NCBI GenBank assembly: GCA_017577565.1
Contig: PKRH01000109.1
Span: 1-11,842, forward strand
Origin: Thermoanaerobacterales bacterium
GTDB lineage: Bacteria > Actinomycetota > Acidimicrobiia > Acidimicrobiales > JACDCH01
Direction: 5' to 3'
DNA: 11,842 nt
The notes beneath the pieces are model-generated. The model had not been told where the DNA came from and did no database searches. It saw only the letters and a program-made list of their open reading frames with translations. Both the position numbers and the translations under genes were made by a program. The stretch's first letter is position 1; the number at the start of each line of letters is the position of its first letter. Below, in pieces: positions 1-6,870 of the stretch.

Positions 1-1632
1 GTTCACGCCCTTGCTCAGGCAGTCCGTCGCCACCAGCACCCGCGTCGGGTGCTCGGCCAGCGCCTCGATGCGGGCCTCGCGCTCGGCGGACGGCAGGCGG
101 CCCGTCACCGCCTCGACCTCCGCGCCGAGCCGCTTCGGCAGGCGGGCCCGCAGCCCGCGGGCCACGTACTCCGCGGGCTCGATGAACCGGCAGAACACGA
201 TGGGCTGGAAGCCGTCGCCCAGCAGCGACCGCACGACCTCGACGAGCCGGGCGAGCTTGGCGTCGTCGTCGCCGGCCAGCGCGTCCGCCTGGCGGGCGAG
301 CTCCCGGAGCCGGCGGCCCAGCGCCGACTCGGCCGCCTCGGTCTGGCTGCCGGGGACGACGTCGACCGCCTCCTCGGACTCGTCGAGGTCGAGCACGGTC
401 TGCCGGCCGATCTCGTCCACCGCCTCGCTCGTCTCGGCGTCCGCCGTCGCCGCCCGGGTCCGCATCGTGGCCGCCGCAGCCGGCGGGCTCGACGCCAGCG
501 CCCGCAGCAGGCCCAACGCCGACCACCACCGCACCCGCTGCTCTCGCGCGCCGGTCGCCGGGTCGCGCACCGTCGACCGGGCGTAGTCCAGCACCTGGTC
601 GAACAGCGCCCGGTAGCGAGCGGACAGCGCGTAGGTGACCTCGGAGTCCTTCCGCTCCGGGAACGAGGTGTCGCGCTCCAGGTAGTGGCGGATGTCCGGG
701 CGCCGCCGCTGCACCAGGTGCTGGGCGAGGCGGTCGCGATGCCGGCGGTTCTCCTCGCCGGCCAGCGTGTCCGGCAGCGAGGCGAAGTCCTCGTCGAGCA
801 GCGTGAGCAGCGACCGGAACGACCCCTCCTTACCGGAGTGCGGGGTCGCGGTGACCAGGATCAGGTGGCGGTCGGGCCGCGCGGCCAGGGCCCGGACCAA
901 CGAGTAGCGCTGGTGCCGGGCGCGGGAGCCGTCGCCGGTGTCGGCGCACGTGTGCGCCTCGTCGACGATGACCAGCTCGGGGCAGGCACGGATGAAGTCG
1001 TCCCGCCGTCGATCCGACTTGATGAAGTCGATCGACACGATGACGTGGTCGTGGACGTCGAAGATCGACTGCCCCACGGCCAGGCCGCGTTCGAGGCGCG
1101 CCGCGGTCGACGACAGGACGAGCTCGGCGTCGATGTGGAACTTCGACGACAGCTCGGCCTGCCACTGCTCGGCCAGGTGCGGCGGGCAGAGCACCGCCAG
1201 CTTGCGGGCGTCGCCCTGCTCCAGCAGCTCCTTGGCCACCAGCGCCGCCTCGATCGTCTTGCCGATGCCCACGTCGTCGGCGATCAGCAGACGCACCGGG
1301 TCGAGCTTCAACGCCATGAGGAGCGGCACGAGCTGGTAGGGGCGCGGCTCGACCGCGATCTTCCCCACCGAGCGGAACGGGCCGGCGCTCGACCGGAAGC
1401 CGAGCCGCAGGGCGTCGCGCAGCATGCGGGCCGACCGGTAGTCCCCGAGGTCGTCCGGGTCGGGCAGCCGGAACGTCGCCGGCTCCACCGGCTCCAGCTC
1501 GGGGAGGATGCCCGTGACCTCGTCGTCGGTGCCGCCGAGCGGCCGCACCATCACCAGCTCGTCGCTCGACTCCGGGAGCACGACCCACTCCCGGCCCCGG
1601 GCCGTCACCAGCGACCCCGGTGCGTAGCTCAT
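1..1632 (-). CDS. SNF2-family DEAH helicase, DrmD-like (3' part cut by window edge)
   Basis: This is a superfamily II ATP-dependent translocase of the SNF2 type; 544 residues are visible and the C-terminus lies beyond the left edge. I translated it by hand with no internal stop. A Q-like motif EPRPYQLVPL is at 95-104, Walker A DDVGIGKT at 119-126, DEAH at 224-227 and TATPHSG at 261-267. The second RecA domain begins with PIVFCRF near 475, and motif V (ATDCLSKGVN) reaches residue 544 at the edge; motif VI must lie outside. About 90 residues precede the motor. The start is ATG at 1632-1630, which overlaps the TGA of the upstream helicase gene (ATGA), so the two are probably translationally coupled; a GGAAGGGGA stretch at 1642-1650 is a possible ribosome binding site. 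The motifs and the company of a DUF1998 helicase recall DrmD of class 1 DISARM, but no methylase is visible here. The SNF2 assignment is firm; the DrmD analogy is inference. Confidence 0.93.
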   Translation of the reverse strand, partial: MSYAPGSLVTARGREWVVLPESSDELVMVRPLGGTDDEVTGILPELEPVEPATFRLPDPDDLGDYRSARMLRDALRLGFRSSAGPFRSVGKIAVEPRPYQLVPLLMALKLDPVRLLIADDVGIGKTIEAALVAKELLEQGDARKLAVLCPPHLAEQWQAELSSKFHIDAELVLSSTAARLERGLAVGQSIFDVHDHVIVSIDFIKSDRRRDDFIRACPELVIVDEAHTCADTGDGSRARHQRYSLVRALAARPDRHLILVTATPHSGKEGSFRSLLTLLDEDFASLPDTLAGEENRRHRDRLAQHLVQRRRPDIRHYLERDTSFPERKDSEVTYALSARYRALFDQVLDYARSTVRDPATGAREQRVRWWSALGLLRALASSPPAAAATMRTRAATADAETSEAVDEIGRQTVLDLDESEEAVDVVPGSQTEAAESALGRRLRELARQADALAGDDDAKLARLVEVVRSLLGDGFQPIVFCRFIEPAEYVARGLRARLPKRLGAEVEAVTGRLPSAEREARIEALAEHPTRVLVATDCLSKGVN

Positions 1633-4600
1633 GTCTCTGCGTCCCCTTCCCCGAAGACCGAACGGAACGTGTCGACGATCTGGGCCCAGTCGTCGCGGTG
1701 GCCGAAGCGGATGACCCGGTAGCCCAGGTCGTGCATGGCCTCCTCCTGGGCCCGGTCTCGTGCCTGGCGGTCGGCGTGGTCGTGGTGCGGGCCGTCGACG
1801 TAGACGACGGCACAGGCGTCGTCGTAGACGAAGTCGGGTCGGGTGCCCGCCTGCTCGAAGTAGACGTGCGACCGGTCCGGCAGCCGGTAGCCGCCGGCCC
1901 GCAGGAACTCGAGGAACTCCGCCTCCAGCGGCGACTCGGCGGCGCCCGCCAGCTCCTCCGCCCGGGCGCCACCCGGCGCCAGGCCGGCCGACCGCAGCCG
2001 GCCGAGCACCGGCACCGCGAGGGAGCGGTCGAGCACCTGGTGATCGGGCTGGTTCCGGTACGAGAGCAGGCAGTCGTAGCAGGCCGCCTCGCAGGGCTCC
2101 CTCCCGTCACCGCTCACGACGTCGTGCAACGTGGCCGGGTCGACGTGGCAGCGGTCCAGGGCCTCGTGCGCGATGCGCCGCCACAGGTCCGGTTCGTCCA
2201 CCAGGCGGCGCAGCACGCCCGCCCCACCCTCGGCGGACTCGTAGAACAGCAGCACCCGCCGGTCGGCCCTCGACGGCAGCGGCTCCGAGGCCAGCTCGCT
2301 CTCCTCGAGCTGGAACGCGACCTCGAACGCCGTCTTCAGCGCCGCCTCCAGCGACGCCATCGTGGGCAGGTCGAGGTCGGCGACCGGCGTCACCAGCAGC
2401 GCGTTGCGGCTGTCCTCCACGTAGGGGATCACCCGCTGGGTCCGCTTCGACAGCGGGTCCTCCTCGTCCGCCGCCTCGGCGTCGTTGTCGCTGCTCCAGT
2501 ACCCCCGCTCGACGTCCAGCACGAAGCCGAGGCGCTCCTTGACCTTGCGGCGCCGCCACCCGAGGTTGATGCGCCAGATGGTCGTCGTGTCGCCGTAGGC
2601 CAGGCGGAACAGCGGCTCGCCGTCGACCGTCACCGTCGCCTCGCGCACGGACGGCTCGCCGTTGCGCTTCGCGAACCGCACGCCGGAGATCACCTCGTAG
2701 CCCTTGCGCTGGCGCTCCTCCTCGTCGGAGGTGATGCGGTCGCGCCGCACCGTCGACACGTTCTGCAGCCGGAACAGGTTCGGCAGCGGCGCCGGCAGCT
2801 GGTGGCCGCACCGCTCGCACACGTCCGGGCCCGGGGGCGTGTCGATCGGGTGGAGGTAGCCGCAGTGCTCGCACCGCTTCGCCTGCCGGGTGACGAGCGT
2901 GCCGTCCTCGTCCTGCATGTCGCCGACCGGCAGGATCACCCGGTTGATCCGGTAGCGGGCGCCCTCGTGGTAGATGAGGCTCTGCGGGCCGAACTCGCTG
3001 ATGGCCAGGAACCGCGGCCGTTGCAGGAACTCCGGCTCGTCCTGCCGGCCCCGCCGACCGGGGATGAACGCCGACAGCGGCAGCCGGGGGAACGAGTAGC
3101 CGGGCAGGAAGCCCTCGGCGGCGAAGTAGCGGTACGTGTAGAAGTCCGACTGGTTGCGGTGATCCGACTCGGCGCGCAGCAGCTCCAGCTGGTTCTCCGC
3201 CTCGCGGCGCAGCCGGTCGGCCTGCTGCCGGTCGCGTGCGCTGCGACCGGCCGAGAGCTTGATCCGCTGCTGCTCGCGGGCCTGCTGCAGCGCCGCCTTG
3301 TACAGCGACTTCCACCGGCCCAGCGCCTGCCGGAAGCGCTCGGGGATGGCCTGCAGCGTGTCGTCGAGCCAGCTCTCCGACCACCAGGGGGCCTGGCGGA
3401 GCGTGCCCTCCAGGTCGGACAGGACCACCCGGGCCCGCTCGCGCGCCCGGGCCCGTGCCCGCTCGTCGTGCAGGTGCGCCGCCACGCTCTCCTGGAGCTG
3501 CGGGTCGTCCACGCCGTCGACGAGGTCGAGCACGTCCTTCATCGACGACCCGAGGTCGAGGCCGCTCTCCGCCAGCCAGACCGCGTGCACGTGGGCGCGG
3601 ACCAGGTCCTCGTTCGCCAGGTCGAGCCGCGGCGCCTGCACCTGCCCGGCGACCATCAGCTCGGGCTTCCGGAAGAAGTGCTGGTCGTGGCTGCTGCCAG
3701 CCGCGCAGTACGTGTAGACGAGCGCCGGCTGCCCGCTCCGACCGGCCCGGCCCGACCGCTGGGCGTAGTTGGCCGGCGTGGGCGGGACGTTGCGCATGTT
3801 GACGACGTTGAGCTGGGCGATGTCGACGCCCAGCTCCATCGTCGGCGAGCAGTAGAGGACCGGGAGCTCGGCCCGGCGGAACCGCTCCTCGCGCTCGAGC
3901 CGCTCGTCGTTGGGCACCTGGGCGGTGTGCTCCCGGGCCTCGATGCCCGCCAGGTCGTTGCCCACGGTCTGGTAGAGGTCGACGAAGAACTTGTTGGTCG
4001 TCGCCGTGCCCCTCGGCGGGTTCGGCATGCGGATGGGGTCGTGGAACGGCGTCGTCCCGTCACCCGCGATCCACCGCATGGCGGAGGCGGGGAGCTGGTA
4101 GCGAGGGGTCTCGTCGTCGGCCGTGCCGACGATCTCGAGGAGGCCGTAGACCCGGAGCCGCTCGAAGAGCTGCTCGATGATCGTCGAGGTCTCCTCCAGC
4201 GAGAGCTTCTCGGTGCCGAGGACGCCCGGGCGCCGCAGGTACTGACCGAAGCCACCGCGGGCCGAGACGTACGACCACCGCTCGGGGTCGCCGGGCCGCC
4301 GCCCGCGGGGCAGCACCTGGGCGGCGTACTCCAGGCGCTCGTCCTCGAGCGACCACGACCCCGCGAGCCGCTGCTGGGCCCGCTTCTCCATGCCCTCCTG
4401 GTACTGGGGGTCGAGCACGTCGACCTTGATGGCCAGGTCGCGTCGGATCAGGTCGAGCAGCGTCCGCAGGACGGACTCCCGCACCTCGGGGTCGGCGTCG
4501 GCGAGCGCCGGGTGGCAGGAGCCCCACTCCTCGGCGTCGGCGGCCAGATCGGGCAGCGACTCGTACTCGATGCGCAGCAGCCCGACCTGCTCGAGGTTGG

Positions 4601-6788
4601 GCTGGGTCAGCCGCCAGCCCCGCTGGAGGTCCCGGTAGAGGCGGTAGGCGAGGACCTCGCGGAAGACCCGGTCGGTGTCGAGGCGCGCGTGACCCTTGAG
4701 GTCGGTGTCCCGGGCGTAGACGCCGAACGGCAGGTCGAGGGCGTCGAACACCCGCTGCGGCACCTCGTCGTGGGTGAGACCGGCAGCACCGCCATCGGCC
4801 ACCGCCCGCCACAGGGCGGACCGCAGCATCGTCACCTGGACGAAGTCGTTGAAGTGCCCGGCCTGGAGCGAGGCGTCCTGCCGGTTGTCGGTGAACGACA
4901 GCAGCTTCCGCGCGTGCTCCGGCAGTGAGTCGTCCTCACGGAGGTAGCGGACGGCGGCGAGGGACGTGATGGTCGTCGCCGTGGACCGCCCCTCGGAGCC
5001 GAGCGTGGTCAGGCGAGCGAAGTCCCGGCCCAGCCGGCCGGCGTAGGAGACGCCGCACGCCAGGCAGAAGCGGAACGGTGTCGGCACCCACCACCCGAGG
5101 ACCGCGTCGTCACGCTCGGCGCTCTCGTCGACCGTCGCGTCCGGGCACACGCGGAGAGGGCGCGGCACGTCCCGCGTGCGGCTGGACCGCAACCGTCCCT
5201 CCGCGTCGAACCACTCCTCGGGGAGGCGCTCGTAGGCCTCCGCCGCGTCGACCGGCCACGGACGCTCCTCGCTCAGGTAGACGAAGCCCGTCGTGGCCCC
5301 GCTCTCGCCGGCCGAGTCGCCGAGGTCGCGGGGCTGCAGCTCCTCCCCCGAGTCGGTCGAGACCCGGCTGACGACGTAGTAGTCCTGCCCGCACGCACGG
5401 CAGAAGGCGAGCGGGAGGAGGGCTCGTGAGCGGTCACCCGGCACGAACCGCTGCCGGTCGAGCGTCGCGTAGCGCTTCGCCGGCGGTTCGGGCGTCGCGT
5501 AGACGGTGTCGCCCCGGCTGAGGAACTGGTGCAAGCGGAACGCGAACACCGGGAACCCCGTCTCCGGGTGGACCACCCGGTAGCCCGCCAGCAGCTGCTT
5601 GCGGATGGCCTCCCGGCACTGGGTCACCGGCAGCTTCGTCACCTCGGCGAGCAGCGCCGCCCCGCCGCTCTGACCGTCGAGCGGCCGCGGGACGGCGCGC
5701 ACCAGGCGATCGCCCTCCGGTTGCAGGCCGAAGGTCGACTCGATCCAGATCGAGAGCGGGTCCCGGAGGAAGGTCTCGACGTCGGGCGGCGGGTCGTCGC
5801 CCGACCGCACCCGCGCCGTCAGCTCGGCGACGAAGATCGGGTCGTCGACGCTGCGGTCGGGCGTCGCCCGCCGCAACGTCTCGGAGATGACGTCCTCCGG
5901 CCGGACCTCCGTCCCGAAGATCAGCGACGCGATCTCGGCCACCTTGGCCTGCCGGTCGTGGTGATCGCCCTCGGTCGAGAGGGTGGCCGACGTGCCGACG
6001 CAGAGCAGGTCGGGCGAGCCGGACGCCTCGCGCAGACGGCGGACCAGCAGCGCCACGTCGGCGCCCTGCCGACCCCGGTAGGTGTGCAGCTCGTCGAGCA
6101 CGAGGAAGCGGAGGTCGCCGAACCGCTGCACGAGCTGCCGATCCCGGTAGCGGGTCAGGATCAGCTCGAGCATCACGTAGTTGGTGAGCAGGATGTCCGG
6201 CGGCCGGCGGAGGATCGCCTCCCGCGCCTCCTCGTCCTCCTGGCCCGTGTAGCGGGCGTAGGTGACCGGGCGGTCGGGCCCCCAGGGCCCGTGGGCGAGG
6301 AACTTGTCCAGCTCCTCGTACTGGCTGTTCGCCAGCGCGTTCATCGGGTAGACGACGATCGCCTTGACGCCCTTCCCCGATCCCGACCGCAGCACGTGGT
6401 CGACGATGGGGACGATGTAGGCCAGGCTCTTGCCCGAGCCGGTCCCGGTCGTCAGCACGTAGCTCCGGCCACGCTGGGCAGCCCGGACGGCGTCGACCTG
6501 GTGCCGGTGGAGCGTCATCGGCTTGCCGACGGCGTCGTCCGGCGACTTCCCCACCCGGAAGATCGCCCTCGCCTGCGGGTGGAGCAGGCCCTCGTCGACC
6601 AGGTCGTCGATCCGGCCCCCGGGCTCGAAGGCGGGGTTGAGGCCGATCTGGGGATGCGGCCACAACCGTCCCTCCGACAGTGCCGCATCGACCTGGGCCG
6701 CGATGTTCGGGTCGCGGATCCGCATGAAGCTGGTCGCGTACTGCCGGTAGGTGTCGATCAGCGCGTCGCGGAGCTCGAAGACGTCCAC
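1629..6788 (-). CDS. Giant DEAD/DEAH helicase with DUF1998 (MZB) zinc module and C-terminal DUF559/Vsr-like nuclease domain
   Basis: This 1,719-residue protein is a superfamily II helicase. From a GTG start at 6788: Q-like motif LHRHQ at 93-97, Walker A TTGTGSGKS at 113-121, VVYPMNALA at 145-153, DELH at 232-235 and SATLS at 267-271. About 350 residues carrying CxxC pairs (C463/C466, C575/C578) follow before the second RecA domain, which begins with LLSFTDNRQDAS at 630-641. Another ~330 residues separate this from motif V (MELGVDI, about 984-990) and motif VI QRSGRAGRSG at 1010-1019. An R/E/Q-rich, probably coiled-coil segment lies at about 1105-1210. CxxC pairs at 1306/1309 and 1324/1327 follow, then the DUF1998-type site C1547, C1566, C1570, C1573. 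The last ~100 residues match the DUF559/Vsr endonuclease pattern (E1622, D1652 in RPDF, D1665 in VDG). The overall type recalls DruE and DrmA/DrmB fused. The start is chosen from CAGGAG five nt upstream; the frame is open to 6929. Confidence 0.92.
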   Translation of the reverse strand: MDVFELRDALIDTYRQYATSFMRIRDPNIAAQVDAALSEGRLWPHPQIGLNPAFEPGGRIDDLVDEGLLHPQARAIFRVGKSPDDAVGKPMTLHRHQVDAVRAAQRGRSYVLTTGTGSGKSLAYIVPIVDHVLRSGSGKGVKAIVVYPMNALANSQYEELDKFLAHGPWGPDRPVTYARYTGQEDEEAREAILRRPPDILLTNYVMLELILTRYRDRQLVQRFGDLRFLVLDELHTYRGRQGADVALLVRRLREASGSPDLLCVGTSATLSTEGDHHDRQAKVAEIASLIFGTEVRPEDVISETLRRATPDRSVDDPIFVAELTARVRSGDDPPPDVETFLRDPLSIWIESTFGLQPEGDRLVRAVPRPLDGQSGGAALLAEVTKLPVTQCREAIRKQLLAGYRVVHPETGFPVFAFRLHQFLSRGDTVYATPEPPAKRYATLDRQRFVPGDRSRALLPLAFCRACGQDYYVVSRVSTDSGEELQPRDLGDSAGESGATTGFVYLSEERPWPVDAAEAYERLPEEWFDAEGRLRSSRTRDVPRPLRVCPDATVDESAERDDAVLGWWVPTPFRFCLACGVSYAGRLGRDFARLTTLGSEGRSTATTITSLAAVRYLREDDSLPEHARKLLSFTDNRQDASLQAGHFNDFVQVTMLRSALWRAVADGGAAGLTHDEVPQRVFDALDLPFGVYARDTDLKGHARLDTDRVFREVLAYRLYRDLQRGWRLTQPNLEQVGLLRIEYESLPDLAADAEEWGSCHPALADADPEVRESVLRTLLDLIRRDLAIKVDVLDPQYQEGMEKRAQQRLAGSWSLEDERLEYAAQVLPRGRRPGDPERWSYVSARGGFGQYLRRPGVLGTEKLSLEETSTIIEQLFERLRVYGLLEIVGTADDETPRYQLPASAMRWIAGDGTTPFHDPIRMPNPPRGTATTNKFFVDLYQTVGNDLAGIEAREHTAQVPNDERLEREERFRRAELPVLYCSPTMELGVDIAQLNVVNMRNVPPTPANYAQRSGRAGRSGQPALVYTYCAAGSSHDQHFFRKPELMVAGQVQAPRLDLANEDLVRAHVHAVWLAESGLDLGSSMKDVLDLVDGVDDPQLQESVAAHLHDERARARARERARVVLSDLEGTLRQAPWWSESWLDDTLQAIPERFRQALGRWKSLYKAALQQAREQQRIKLSAGRSARDRQQADRLRREAENQLELLRAESDHRNQSDFYTYRYFAAEGFLPGYSFPRLPLSAFIPGRRGRQDEPEFLQRPRFLAISEFGPQSLIYHEGARYRINRVILPVGDMQDEDGTLVTRQAKRCEHCGYLHPIDTPPGPDVCERCGHQLPAPLPNLFRLQNVSTVRRDRITSDEEERQRKGYEVISGVRFAKRNGEPSVREATVTVDGEPLFRLAYGDTTTIWRINLGWRRRKVKERLGFVLDVERGYWSSDNDAEAADEEDPLSKRTQRVIPYVEDSRNALLVTPVADLDLPTMASLEAALKTAFEVAFQLEESELASEPLPSRADRRVLLFYESAEGGAGVLRRLVDEPDLWRRIAHEALDRCHVDPATLHDVVSGDGREPCEAACYDCLLSYRNQPDHQVLDRSLAVPVLGRLRSAGLAPGGARAEELAGAAESPLEAEFLEFLRAGGYRLPDRSHVYFEQAGTRPDFVYDDACAVVYVDGPHHDHADRQARDRAQEEAMHDLGYRVIRFGHRDDWAQIVDTFRSVFGEGDAET

Positions 6789-6793
6789 CGTGG

Positions 6794-6800
6794 CTCCTGG
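6794..6800 (-). promoter_or_regulatory. Ribosome binding site of the DUF1998 helicase
   Basis: CCAGGAG on the minus strand, five nt before GTG 6788. It selects this start over the frame's upstream limit at 6929, which would overlap the UvrD gene. An in-frame GTG in between (near 6824) lacks such a site. Confidence 0.6.
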
Positions 6801-6811
6801 GGGAAGCGATC

Positions 6812-6834
6812 CGGCGCCCGCCACCGGGGCGCCG
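6812..6834 (-). repeat. GC hairpin in the gap between the UvrD and DUF1998 helicase genes
   Basis: CGGCGCCC (6812-6819) and GGGCGCCG (6827-6834) form a perfect 8-bp stem around a 7-nt loop, about 23 nt before GTG 6788. There is no U-tract, so it is not a classical terminator. It could damp or stabilise the downstream transcript. In such GC-rich DNA it may also be chance. Confidence 0.35.
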
Positions 6835-6870
6835 CCGACGACGTACGGGGCGAGCGTGACAGGCCGCCCC

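Noticed and set aside
830..2110. A 426-codon minus-strand open frame overlapping the helicase junction.
   Set aside because: It is an out-of-frame shadow rich in R, S, T and P; the real frames on that strand are the SNF2 and DUF1998 genes joined by ATGA.
1620..4928. A 1,102-codon open frame on the plus strand opposite the DUF1998 helicase.
   Set aside because: Its residues are low-complexity R/L/V/E/H/P runs typical of the antisense frame of a GC-rich gene, with no motif; the minus strand carries clear helicase motifs.
1629..6788. A Druantia system based on the DruE-like helicase.
   Set aside because: No DruH or DruA-D partner is visible, and the C-terminal nuclease-like domain is not, to my knowledge, a feature of DruE.
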